Assembly (NCBI GenBank): GCA_000961805.1
Contig: LADV01000120.1
Coordinates: 1-6,682 of the forward strand
DNA from: Peptococcaceae bacterium BRH_c23
Lineage (GTDB): Bacteria > Bacillota_B > Desulfitobacteriia > Desulfitobacteriales > Desulfitobacteriaceae
DNA: 6,682 nucleotides
Direction of reading: 5' to 3'
Numbering within the stretch: the first letter of the stretch is position 1; each line of letters opens with the position of its first letter. A model generated the notes under the pieces. That model was not told the origin of the DNA, made no database searches, and saw nothing but the letters and a program-made list of their open reading frames with translations. A program made the position numbers and the translations under genes. This document shows positions 1-6,361 of the stretch, piece after piece.

Positions 1-2
1 TG

Positions 3-461
3 ACTGGGAAAGATTCTAAAGGGTTGGATAGATTTTCCTTTAACTATAAAAATCAGACGCCTAAAGATAATGTAGCTGTCAAAGTTGACTATACCAAGCC
101 GGATAATATACCAAGCTTCGACAAGCCACAAATCGGTGACAATAACCCTCAAAGTGCATCGCCAGGATGGAATAGTCAGCTTAGTAAGCCGGAGGTCCTA
201 ATCCCTATCTTGTTGTTTATTGCTATCTTGGCCGGTATCCTATTCTTAGGCCTTAATAAGAATAAGCAGCCTGCACAGGGCGCTTATAAAGGGCCCGTAT
301 CTAAGAAAATAGGGCCAGTATCTAAAAAGCTTAGTAAGATGGAAGCTGGAAATCTGGAAAAAAGGAAACTTCGTCAAATGTTGCTTGATGGTAAGATTGA
401 TGTGGACACTTATAAACAGCTCCTGGCCGAAATTAAAGAAGATAGTCGAACATACAAGTAG
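3..461 (+). CDS. Membrane protein with one TM helix and a SHOCT-like C-terminal hairpin, 5' end outside window
   Basis: Function not recognised. The frame is open to the left edge. The first possible start is TTG at 24, which has no properly spaced ribosome binding site, so the true start probably lies upstream. Counting from that TTG, residues 1-55 are polar and rich in Pro, Asp and Asn. Residues 58-77 form one clear membrane helix, followed by a Lys-rich stretch with a duplicated GPVSKK motif at about 91-102. The last 35 residues (EKRKLRQMLLDGKIDVDTYK and beyond) look like the short C-terminal helical hairpin known as SHOCT: a helix, a Gly-Lys turn, then 'Y..L..E'. It lies 134 bp upstream of ccmE on the same strand and may be cotranscribed, but nothing in it points to haem handling. 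The CcmI-like protein downstream has a similar TM-plus-hairpin layout, which could be chance. That it is a real gene is fairly sure; its role is unknown. Confidence 0.65.
   Translation, partial: TGKDSKGLDRFSFNYKNQTPKDNVAVKVDYTKPDNIPSFDKPQIGDNNPQSASPGWNSQLSKPEVLIPILLFIAILAGILFLGLNKNKQPAQGAYKGPVSKKIGPVSKKLSKMEAGNLEKRKLRQMLLDGKIDVDTYKQLLAEIKEDSRTYK
291..329 (+). repeat. Two-copy 18-bp in-frame tandem repeat (period 21 bp)
   Basis: Copies at 291-308 and 312-329 both encode GPVSKK, separated by one ATA codon. They differ at three positions, all silent (CCC/CCA and AAG AAA/AAA AAG). This is a small internal duplication in the basic linker just after the membrane helix of the first gene. The silent differences suggest it is not very recent. 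Confidence 0.7.
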
Positions 462-542
462 ACCACCATAACATAAATGGGGGATCATCAGAGGATGAAA
501 ATGATCACAGAGATATGCAGAACCCGTAAAGGGACATGCACT

Positions 543-577
543 CGAACCACGAATATCGAACCTCGAACCTCGATTTA
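543..577 (+). repeat. Heptanucleotide tandem repeat, consensus CGAACCT
   Basis: Five consecutive 7-bp units start with CGA: CGAACCA (543), CGAATAT (550), CGAACCT (557), CGAACCT (564) and CGATTTA (571). Two are identical, one differs by one base, and two are degenerate after CGAA or CGA. The array lies in the gap between the first gene and ccmE and ends just before the ccmE ribosome binding site at 581-586. Its role is unknown. It may be a short intergenic repeat of the kind scattered through some genomes, or a remnant of slippage. Confidence 0.6.
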
Positions 578-595
578 TGCTGGAGGCGCGATTAA

Positions 596-1060
596 ATGAG
601 ACAAAAAAACCTTAAAGTAACTGCGGGCATCCTTATAATTGTGGCCGCTGTTTTCTACCTGATAGTTGCCGGGTTTAGCACTGCTAATGCAGCTTATTAT
701 CTAAAGGTAAGTGAAGCTATCAATGGTAGTGTTGATCCAGGCAAGCATTACCGTATTGAAGGAAAAATCGATGTCACTACGGCAACCTTTGACGGGAAAA
801 GTAACCCGGTCGTACTTAAGTTTCAGATCTATGATGAAAACTCTCCCGACAAGAGATTGACGGTGATTTATAACGATGTCAAACCCGATAATTTCCAAGA
901 GGCAACCGGGGCTGTAGTGGAAGGTAGGTTCAACAAGGATGGCACTTTCCAGGCCGATAATCTTAACCTCAAGTGCCCTTCCAAATATGAGCAGGCAGAC
1001 CTATCTCAGCAGGAGGGTGCGGTTACTAAGTTTTTAAGATCGCTAGGTCTAAAGAGGTAG
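596..1060 (+). CDS. ccmE: Cytochrome c maturation haem chaperone CcmE, cysteine (CxxxY) type
   Basis: CcmE is a membrane-anchored chaperone that receives haem from CcmABCD on the outer face of the membrane and passes it to CcmF. The 154-residue length is normal. Residues 8-29 form the N-terminal signal anchor. Residues about 35-126 fit the family's OB-fold beta barrel, with 'YRIEGKI' (52-58) and 'AVVEGRFNKDGTFQADNLNLKCPSKYE' style strands at 106-132 (positions only; key residues Gly110, Asp115, Gly116, Phe118). The haem-binding site is Cys127-Pro-Ser-Lys-Tyr131, so Cys replaces the His of the classical HxxxY motif, as in archaeal and Desulfovibrio-type CcmE. The ATG is preceded by TGGAGG at 581-586, nine bases away. 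It is the first clear ccm gene, 22 bp before ccmF. The family call is firm, supported by motif, fold pattern and neighbours. Confidence 0.95.
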   Translation: MRQKNLKVTAGILIIVAAVFYLIVAGFSTANAAYYLKVSEAINGSVDPGKHYRIEGKIDVTTATFDGKSNPVVLKFQIYDENSPDKRLTVIYNDVKPDNFQEATGAVVEGRFNKDGTFQADNLNLKCPSKYEQADLSQQEGAVTKFLRSLGLKR

Positions 1061-1082
1061 CAAATCAAGATCGGAGTGATGT

Positions 1083-3107
1083 ATGCTAATGGCTGAAGTA
1101 GGCTATTTTTCGATAGTTTTGGCTCTGGTTTTGAGTATATATGGAATGATCGCGTTCCTAATGGCCATTCGCACTAAGAATCAAGCCTTATTGGGGAGCG
1201 CTAAAGGAGCAACTTTAGCAGTGGCTTTTCTCAGCACTGTGGCTAGCTTAATCCTAATCTTCTTTCTCATGAGTGGAGATTACAGCATCAAATATGTTTA
1301 TGAATACACAAGTCGTGATTTACCGGGCTTTTATCGATTTTCTGCTTGGTGGGCGGGTAATTCCGGTTCCTTGTTGCTTTGGCTGTTCCTACTATCTTGG
1401 TATACGGTAGTCGTTGCCTATTCGCGTAAAGGAAAGCTGATGGCGCCTTATGCCAGTGGAATTTTACTCTTTAACTCAGCCTTTTTTCTCTTTGTTCTAG
1501 CGTTTTTGACGAATCCCTTTGAACGGGTTAGTGGCTGGTACCCAGGAGCTATAGTAAGTGCCGGAGCAGGTATGAATCCGATGCTACAAAATCCAGGCAT
1601 GGTAATCCATCCGTTCACTACTTACCTAGGCTACGTCGGGTTTGCCATACCCTTCGCTTATGGGATGACTGCTCTGATTACCAAAAATGCCGGAGATGAG
1701 TGGATTAGGATTACTCGTCGTTGGACGATCCTAGCTTGGTTATTTCTAAGTTTAGGTAATCTCTCAGGAGCGCAGTGGGCTTATATGGAGTTAGGTTGGG
1801 GTGGTTACTGGGGGTGGGATCCGGTGGAAAACGCTTCCTTACTACCATGGTTAACCGGTACTGCATTTCTCCATTCCGTTATGATCCAGGAGCGTAAAGA
1901 CATGCTGAAGGTATGGAACGTTGCGTTAGTTACCATTACTTATGTGCTCACCCTATTTGGTACCTTCTTGGTTCGCAGCGGCGTACTCACTTCCGTCCAT
2001 GCTTTTGGCAGTAACGAACTAGGACGGTATTTTCTAGTATTTACCGTCTTGATGTTGGCTGTTGGCATAATCTTGATTGTTAAACGGAGTGCCTTCCTTA
2101 CCCAGGGTCGCTCGTTCGAGGCCTTCCTTTCTAAGGAAAGCAGTTTTTTAATAAATAACTTAGTACTAGTTGGTTTGGCTTTCGCAGTATTCTTAGGTAC
2201 GATTTTCCCGATAATTTCTGAAGCCGTCCGGGGAGTAAAAGTCTCTGTGGGAGCGCCTTTCTTTAATACAGTCAGTGCTCCTTTAGGATTAGCTTTGTTT
2301 ATTCTGATGGGAATCTGCCCGTTAATTGCCTGGCGCAAGGCTACTTCTAAAAGTTTGCTCGACAATTTCCTGCTGCCTACAGTTCTTACGGCAGTGGCTA
2401 TACTGGACATATTCCTTCTAGGGATTAGAAAGCCCTATGCTTTAGCTGGTTATGGGATAGCGGCATTTTGTATTTCTACAATTCTACTGGAGATTATCCA
2501 GGGAACACGGGTGCGGCAGAGATTGACCGGGGAGTCTTTCCTGATGGCTATAGTTAAATTATTAATGCGCAATCGACGGCGTCACGGGGGTTATATCATT
2601 CACTTGGGTATGGTGCTAATGTTGACCGCAATGACTGGTTCTCACACTTACAATCTTGATTTGATCAAAACTGTTAAGATTGGGGAAACTCTCGAGCTAG
2701 GTTCCTACATAATAAATTACAACCATTTATCTCAAAAAGATCTGGGTAATTCACGTCAGGCTGTTTATGCTTCGTTGAGTGTCTATGATCGGTATAGCGG
2801 TCGCTTGCTCGGCGTAGTGGAACCACAGAAAGTATTTTATCCCACCTCGGATCAACCCTCCACTGAGGTTGGACTACGCACGACTTTAAAAGAAGATCTG
2901 TACATTGTTCTGGCGGATTGGCAAAAGGATAGGAGCGCGACATTCAAGATTTTTATTAATCCTTTGGTTGCCTGGCTTTGGATTGGTGGCTATGTTTTGA
3001 TATTCGGCACGATCTTTGCACTTTGGCCCGGACGCGGTAGTCAATCTGGGGCTCACTACCTTCGAAGGCAGGATATCATTAAGGATAAGGTGGAGAGCGT
3101 AGTATGA
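1083..3107 (+). CDS. ccmF: Haem lyase subunit CcmF
   Basis: CcmF is the large integral membrane protein of the cytochrome c haem lyase. It takes haem from CcmE and attaches it to apocytochrome c on the outer face. The 674 residues match the family's usual 630-680. I count roughly 15 hydrophobic segments. The WWD haem-handling motif is at about 239-251 (WGGYWGWDPVENA). The four conserved histidines can be placed: His176 (VIHPFTTY) and His306 (SVHAFG) flank the WWD domain outside the membrane; His264 (TAFLHS) and His507 (YIIHLG) are in membrane helices and in E. coli ligate haem b. 'GTFLVRSGVL' (293-302) is another family signature. An external domain at about 521-626 precedes the last helix at 627-648. 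The start ATG has GGAG at 1073-1076, six bases upstream; an ATG at 1089 is a weaker choice. The stop overlaps the next start as ATGA. The gene is complete and all key residues are present. Confidence 0.97.
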   Translation: MLMAEVGYFSIVLALVLSIYGMIAFLMAIRTKNQALLGSAKGATLAVAFLSTVASLILIFFLMSGDYSIKYVYEYTSRDLPGFYRFSAWWAGNSGSLLLWLFLLSWYTVVVAYSRKGKLMAPYASGILLFNSAFFLFVLAFLTNPFERVSGWYPGAIVSAGAGMNPMLQNPGMVIHPFTTYLGYVGFAIPFAYGMTALITKNAGDEWIRITRRWTILAWLFLSLGNLSGAQWAYMELGWGGYWGWDPVENASLLPWLTGTAFLHSVMIQERKDMLKVWNVALVTITYVLTLFGTFLVRSGVLTSVHAFGSNELGRYFLVFTVLMLAVGIILIVKRSAFLTQGRSFEAFLSKESSFLINNLVLVGLAFAVFLGTIFPIISEAVRGVKVSVGAPFFNTVSAPLGLALFILMGICPLIAWRKATSKSLLDNFLLPTVLTAVAILDIFLLGIRKPYALAGYGIAAFCISTILLEIIQGTRVRQRLTGESFLMAIVKLLMRNRRRHGGYIIHLGMVLMLTAMTGSHTYNLDLIKTVKIGETLELGSYIINYNHLSQKDLGNSRQAVYASLSVYDRYSGRLLGVVEPQKVFYPTSDQPSTEVGLRTTLKEDLYIVLADWQKDRSATFKIFINPLVAWLWIGGYVLIFGTIFALWPGRGSQSGAHYLRRQDIIKDKVESVV

Positions 3108-3580
3108 AGAGATTGGGGTTAGTGCCAGTTATCATTGTCTTATTCACCTTGTTGTTTTCCCCTATAACGGCCCATGGCAGCGAGACTTGGGAAACACGCC
3201 CTATACCTTTGGATGTGGAAAGTGGGGTAATATGTGTCCTTGATGGCTGTATGATGAATCTGGCAGCCTGCGAAACGTTAGCTGCCGAAAAATTAAGGGG
3301 CATTATCCGAGAAAAGATGTTCAAAGAGGGTTTGAATAAGGAACAAACGTATGCTTATCTCGCAGAGGTATATGGAGATAAAGTGTTGGCTGCACCACCA
3401 AAAAGGGGATTTAATTGGGTTGCTTGGCTTGGACCGTTTGTGGCAACTATTGGTGGGGGTGCATTTCTTTACCTGGGCTTAGAAAAATGGGTTGGTTCAT
3501 CCCTACGGGAAGAAGAAGTTGCCTCGCTTGATCCAGAAGATGCTCGTCGTTTGGATGAAGAGTTAAAGAAGTATTTATAA
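3104..3580 (+). CDS. ccmH: CcmH-like protein with an unusual cysteine motif
   Basis: Members of the CcmH/CycL/NrfF family are anchored thiol proteins that keep the apocytochrome CXXCH reduced for haem attachment by CcmF. Residues 1-24 look like a signal peptide. The three-helix domain spans about 40-100, with 'LRGIIREKMFKEGLNKEQ' and 'YLAEVYGDKVLAAPPKRGFN' matching the family's '.YG..VL..PP..G.N'. A membrane helix follows at about 105-126 (WLGPFVATIGGG) and then an acidic tail (LDPEDARRLDEELKKYL), also usual. The odd part is the active site: the classical LRCxxC is replaced by Cys44-x4-Cys49-x6-Cys56 (VICVLDGCMMNLAACE). The start overlaps the ccmF stop by 4 bp (ATGA), with GGAG at 3092-3095, suggesting translational coupling and matched amounts of the two partners. 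The family call is good; the redox chemistry is open. Confidence 0.85.
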   Translation: MKRLGLVPVIIVLFTLLFSPITAHGSETWETRPIPLDVESGVICVLDGCMMNLAACETLAAEKLRGIIREKMFKEGLNKEQTYAYLAEVYGDKVLAAPPKRGFNWVAWLGPFVATIGGGAFLYLGLEKWVGSSLREEEVASLDPEDARRLDEELKKYL

Positions 3581-3647
3581 AAGGCGGGAGTCTAAGTGGC
3601 GGTTAGGCATCGGATAGGTGATAAGCCTTACTATTAAAAGGGCGTTT

Positions 3648-3652
3648 GGAGG
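3648..3652 (+). promoter_or_regulatory. Ribosome binding site GGAGG that decides the start of the CcmI-like gene
   Basis: GGAGG abuts TTG 3653 with no spacer and lies nine bases before TTG 3662. There is no ATG or GTG option: the frame is closed by TAA at 3635-3637. The usual 5-9 base spacing favours 3662. Confidence 0.55.
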
Positions 3653-3661
3653 TTGAAACCT

Positions 3662-4009
3662 TTGTATGCAGTTTTATTACTCGTATTATTGGTGTTGGTA
3701 TCCTTAACTTTAATAGGCTATCCCATCTGGAAAGGCCATGGAGATCAAGGGGAGCAGGCAGACTGGTTGAGTCCAGCTATGACAACGGAAAAAGACGTGA
3801 TTATGGGTACCCTAAGTGAAATCGAATTTGATTATCATATGAAAAAACTTTCGGAGGAAGATTACCGATCCTTGAAAAACAAGTATGCAAAAGTGGCACT
3901 GGCTATCTTAGATACTGAGAGTACCGGTCCTAAAGGGGATACACGTATTGGCATGGCAGACGCTAAGGCATTTGCCGAGATTGAACGGGAGATTGATGAA
4001 GAGTTGTAA
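3662..4009 (+). CDS. Short CcmI-like membrane protein
   Basis: The protein is about 115 residues long: one N-terminal membrane helix (to about residue 22), then a soluble part. Its core, 'LSEIEFDYHMKKLSEEDYRS' at about 51-70, resembles the first cytoplasmic region of CcmI ('L.ELE.d...GkLse.eY..L'), a two-helix hairpin. The second helix and the TPR domain of full CcmI, which binds apocytochrome, are absent. The tail is acidic (EIEREIDEEL). It sits between ccmH and ccmA, where a CcmF/CcmH partner is expected, so a small scaffolding role in the haem lyase complex is a reasonable inference. Start choice: TTG at 3653 lies directly against GGAGG with no spacer, while TTG at 3662 is nine bases from it, so I chose 3662. 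Starting at 3653 would add three residues, including a Lys. I left the symbol blank because similarity is limited to the hairpin. Confidence 0.75.
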   Translation: MYAVLLLVLLVLVSLTLIGYPIWKGHGDQGEQADWLSPAMTTEKDVIMGTLSEIEFDYHMKKLSEEDYRSLKNKYAKVALAILDTESTGPKGDTRIGMADAKAFAEIEREIDEEL

Positions 4010-4013
4010 ATCA

Positions 4014-4021
4014 GGGGGGAG
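4014..4021 (+). promoter_or_regulatory. Ribosome binding site GGGGGGAG of ccmA
   Basis: This G-rich Shine-Dalgarno sequence starts five bases after the stop of the CcmI-like gene and ends four bases before TTG 4026. It supports the short ccmA start over the in-frame TTG at 3948. Confidence 0.6.
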
Positions 4022-4025
4022 ACTT

Positions 4026-4730
4026 TTGATTGTAGCCCGAGGCCTAACAAAAACAATTGGCAGTAAAAAAATTTTAAACGGAGTTGATCTGGAAATCGCC
4101 CCCGGGGAATTCGTTACTTGCTTTGGGCCTAATGGGGCTGGTAAAAGCACGACCCTAAAAATTCTGGCTCTGCTCAGTAAACCCTCTGGTGGGCAGGTAC
4201 TAATTGAGGGTCAGGACGTAAGGGGGAATGGGACAACTCTCCGACGTAAGATAGGAATGATATCTCATAATTCGTTTCTCTATGATAACTTAACGGCGCG
4301 AGAAAACTTGGAGTTTTACGGTAGAATGTATGAAGTGCCAGACCTAAAGCGACGGATTACACAACTGTTAGATGAAGTGGGATTGTCGTTTGCGACAGGT
4401 GATCCAGTATATAGTTTCTCTCGAGGTATGCAGCAGAGACTCTCTATCGCACGCGCGCTAGTCCACAATCCTCCCATTCTTTTGATGGACGAACCCTATA
4501 CTGGACTGGATGAAATGGCTAAAGGAGTTTTAAATACAATTTTGAGTCAGTTAGCCCAGAGTAAACATACAGTTTTTCTGATTACCCATGACTTTGACCA
4601 GGGCTTAGAACAAAGTGACCAGGCTTTGATTCTAGTAGATGGTCGTATCGCCTACACCTGCAATCCCCGGAGATTACAGCGGGAAGAGTTTAGACGTCGG
4701 TATTTGGAGCTTGTAGGAGGAGTCAAATGA
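4026..4730 (+). CDS. ccmA: Haem exporter-type ABC ATPase CcmA
   Basis: CcmA is the cytoplasmic ATPase of the CcmABCD complex. ATP hydrolysis frees haem-loaded CcmE from CcmC rather than transporting haem itself. The 234 residues contain Walker A GPNGAGKST (34-42), signature SRGMQ (132-136), Walker B ILLMDEP with Asp155-Glu156, the D-loop TGLD (159-162) and the H-loop His188 (ITHDF). The Q-loop position holds His81 (MISHN); E. coli CcmA also has a His there, which favours CcmA over a generic ABC-2 ATPase. I placed the start at TTG 4026, just after a GGGGGGAG ribosome binding site. The longer frame from TTG 3948 would overlap the previous gene by 62 bp, with N-terminal residues not matching the ATPase fold. 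The gene overlaps ccmB by 4 bp (ATGA), as expected for partners made in fixed ratio. Confidence 0.93.
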   Translation: MIVARGLTKTIGSKKILNGVDLEIAPGEFVTCFGPNGAGKSTTLKILALLSKPSGGQVLIEGQDVRGNGTTLRRKIGMISHNSFLYDNLTARENLEFYGRMYEVPDLKRRITQLLDEVGLSFATGDPVYSFSRGMQQRLSIARALVHNPPILLMDEPYTGLDEMAKGVLNTILSQLAQSKHTVFLITHDFDQGLEQSDQALILVDGRIAYTCNPRRLQREEFRRRYLELVGGVK

Positions 4731-5401
4731 GTTTCCTCAGAAAAGTGAGAAGTTTACTTTGGAAAGAAATTAGAAGTGAGCTTCAGGGTAAGGAAATGCT
4801 AAGTACGTTGATAGTATTCTCCCTATTAGTGGTGGTCGTTTTTGGAGTTGCTATCGATCTAAACAAAGATTTAATGGGCGAAGTCTTGCCGGGTTTCATT
4901 TGGATTACCATGATTTTTGCTGGAATACTTTGCCTTAACCGATCGTTCGCTGCGGAAAAACAAAATGACTGTTTGTATGGATTAATGCTCTGTCCCCTAG
5001 ATCGCAGTGCTATTTACGTGGCGAAAACGATAATGAACCTCTTGCTCATGATTATTGTAGAAGGTGTTACAATTCCTCTATTCTTTATTATCTTCAATTA
5101 CCCCGGACCACAGCAGCTAGGCATGTTTGTAATTGTCCTTCTGCTTGGCACTTATTGTTTTATGGCCGTTGGCACCTTTTTGGCAGCTTTGTCTTCGGCG
5201 ACAAAAACCGGAGAGATTCTTATGCCAATTTTGTTGATTCCGTTGATTATTCCGGTTTTGCTTAGCGCTGTGATCGTTACCAAAGCTAGTTTTGGCCTAG
5301 TGGGAAGCGGAGCAGATCTGTTTCTTAAGATTCTGGTTGTCTACGGAGTTGTCTTTACAGTTTTACCTCTGCTTCTCTTCGATTATTTATTGGAGGTGTA
5401 G
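4727..5401 (+). CDS. ccmB: Haem exporter-type ABC membrane subunit CcmB
   Basis: CcmB is the membrane subunit that pairs with CcmA to release haem-charged CcmE. The 224 residues match the family (about 220). Six hydrophobic segments lie at about 24-44, 51-70, 100-122, 131-155, 163-184 and 198-220. The N-terminal 'LLWKEIRSELQGKE' and the cytoplasmic motif 'EKQNDCLYGLMLCPLDRSAI' (77-96) match the CcmB pattern 'E...D.L.GLLL.P.dRsaIy..K', with Lys100 following. The ATG has GGAGGAG at 4716-4722, four bases upstream, inside the end of ccmA, and overlaps its stop as ATGA. The ccmC start follows three bases after the ccmB stop. No missing segments are seen. Confidence 0.93.
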   Translation: MSFLRKVRSLLWKEIRSELQGKEMLSTLIVFSLLVVVVFGVAIDLNKDLMGEVLPGFIWITMIFAGILCLNRSFAAEKQNDCLYGLMLCPLDRSAIYVAKTIMNLLLMIIVEGVTIPLFFIIFNYPGPQQLGMFVIVLLLGTYCFMAVGTFLAALSSATKTGEILMPILLIPLIIPVLLSAVIVTKASFGLVGSGADLFLKILVVYGVVFTVLPLLLFDYLLEV

Positions 5402-5404
5402 TCT

Positions 5405-6097
5405 ATGACTGAAAATACGCGCCCTAGTCTAATAGAAAAGGTTTTGGCGTGGTCAACTTTTCTTGCTGTGTTTGTGGCTCTTTATTTAGCACTAGTTTAT
5501 GTACCTACAGAAAAAACAATGGGTGATGTTCAACGAATCTTTTATTTTCACGTCGCGTCGGCTTGGGTCGGAATGATGGCCTTCTTCGTTGTTTTTGTTG
5601 CCAGTATCACTTACCTACTAACCAGGCGAACGAACTGGGATATCTATGCCCATACGTCTGCGGAAATCGGAGTAGTTTTTACAACCATCGTTTTAATTAC
5701 TGGCCCGATCTGGGCAAAACCCATCTGGAATACTTGGTGGACCTGGGATCCACGTCTGACCACCACTCTGATCCTGTGGTTTTTGTATCTGGCCTATGCC
5801 AAGATTCGCTCGGCCATCGGCGAGGAAGAAAAGAAAGCACGTCTAGCTGCAGTGTTTGGCATCTTGGCCTTTGTGGTCGTGCCGATCGATTTCTTGGCAA
5901 TTCGTTGGTGGAGGACTATGCATCCCGGCGCACTGGTCACTTCGAATGGAATTGCGTTAGCCCCTGACATGATGCTGGCTTTCTTTGCCAGTCTGTTCGC
6001 TTTTACCTTATTATACTGTTATTTTATGATGCGTAGTGTCCGTATTGAAAGGATGAAAGCGGAGATTCGTTGGTTAAAAGAGGGAATGTTCAACTGA
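5405..6097 (+). CDS. ccmC: Haem-handling membrane protein CcmC
   Basis: CcmC binds haem on the outer face of the membrane and is needed to attach it to CcmE. The 230 residues and six membrane segments are typical. The WWD motif reads NTWWTWDPRLTTTLILW, with Trp111, Trp112, Trp114 and Asp115. The two flanking external histidines that ligate haem in E. coli CcmC are His49 (IFYFHVASAW) and His173 (TMHPGALV). The motif 'WDPRLT' rather than 'WDPVEN' separates CcmC from CcmF and from System II CcsA. The ATG has GGAGG at 5392-5396, eight bases upstream and inside the end of ccmB. The C-terminal tail is charged and cytoplasmic, slightly longer than a bare six-helix core. The call is firm. Confidence 0.95.
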   Translation: MTENTRPSLIEKVLAWSTFLAVFVALYLALVYVPTEKTMGDVQRIFYFHVASAWVGMMAFFVVFVASITYLLTRRTNWDIYAHTSAEIGVVFTTIVLITGPIWAKPIWNTWWTWDPRLTTTLILWFLYLAYAKIRSAIGEEEKKARLAAVFGILAFVVVPIDFLAIRWWRTMHPGALVTSNGIALAPDMMLAFFASLFAFTLLYCYFMMRSVRIERMKAEIRWLKEGMFN

Positions 6098-6146
6098 CGA
6101 ATCAAAGGGTGGATAAGAAATCAAGAGTCGCGAACGGAGGTACAAT

Positions 6147-6293
6147 ATGGATAAGTTGTTTTACTTGTTTCTCGCCTATTCTATTATTTGGGTTTTGATC
6201 TTCGGTTACAGTTTGCGTCTTGGTAAAAGACAAGCCAAGCTCCAGAAAGAGCTTGAACTTTTGAAAGAAGTAATTAACAGCAAGTCTTCATAA
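6147..6293 (+). CDS. ccmD: CcmD-like small membrane protein, 48 residues
   Basis: CcmD is a small one-helix protein that stabilises the CcmABC-CcmE complex. This frame encodes 48 residues: one membrane helix at about 5-22 (FYLFLAYSIIWVLIFGYS), then a basic patch (LRLGKRQAK) and a Lys/Glu amphipathic helix (LQKELELLKEV). This is the usual CcmD plan: aromatic-rich helix with Tyr and Trp, then positive charges on the cytoplasmic side. GGAGG at 6136-6140 sits six bases before the ATG. It follows ccmC by 49 bp, the usual position for ccmD. CcmD is poorly conserved in sequence, so the call rests mainly on position, length and layout. Confidence 0.8.
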   Translation: MDKLFYLFLAYSIIWVLIFGYSLRLGKRQAKLQKELELLKEVINSKSS

Positions 6294-6361
6294 GGTGCCC
6301 TGGATAGTTCGACGCTCTTAAACAGACTCACCGTTATATTGAGAGAAAGGAGGAAATCAGC

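Noticed and set aside
483..506. Inverted repeat GATCAT/ATGATC with an alternative TCATC/GATGA hairpin after the first gene
   Set aside because: Stems are only 5-6 bp, AT-rich, and not followed by a T run, so a terminator or regulatory hairpin is not supported.
1797..1835. WWD motif of CcmF reading WGGYWGWDPVEN instead of the E. coli WGGWWFWDPVEN
   Set aside because: Tyr and small-residue substitutions at these positions are ordinary family variation, and the key Trp and Asp residues are kept.
1940..2410. 156-codon open frame on the minus strand inside ccmF
   Set aside because: It lies wholly antisense to a conserved part of ccmF, is rich in Lys/Thr/Ser with no recognisable domain, and looks like a shadow frame.
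3581..3652. Gap between ccmH and the CcmI-like gene, checked for a small gene or terminator
   Set aside because: Only very short frames with no ribosome binding site are seen, and there is no GC-rich hairpin with a T run.
3948..4025. N-terminal extension of ccmA from TTG 3948
   Set aside because: It overlaps the CcmI-like gene by 62 bp, the 26 extra residues do not fit the ATPase fold, and TTG 4026 has a strong ribosome binding site.
5563..5967. 134-codon open frame in another + frame inside ccmC
   Set aside because: It is out of frame within a well-supported ccmC that has its WWD motif and both histidines. The translation shows no domain.
6308..6340. Possible promoter (TTCGAC and TATATT) before the last gene
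   Set aside because: The spacing of about 21 bp is too long and the -35 match is poor. Read-through from ccmD is simpler.
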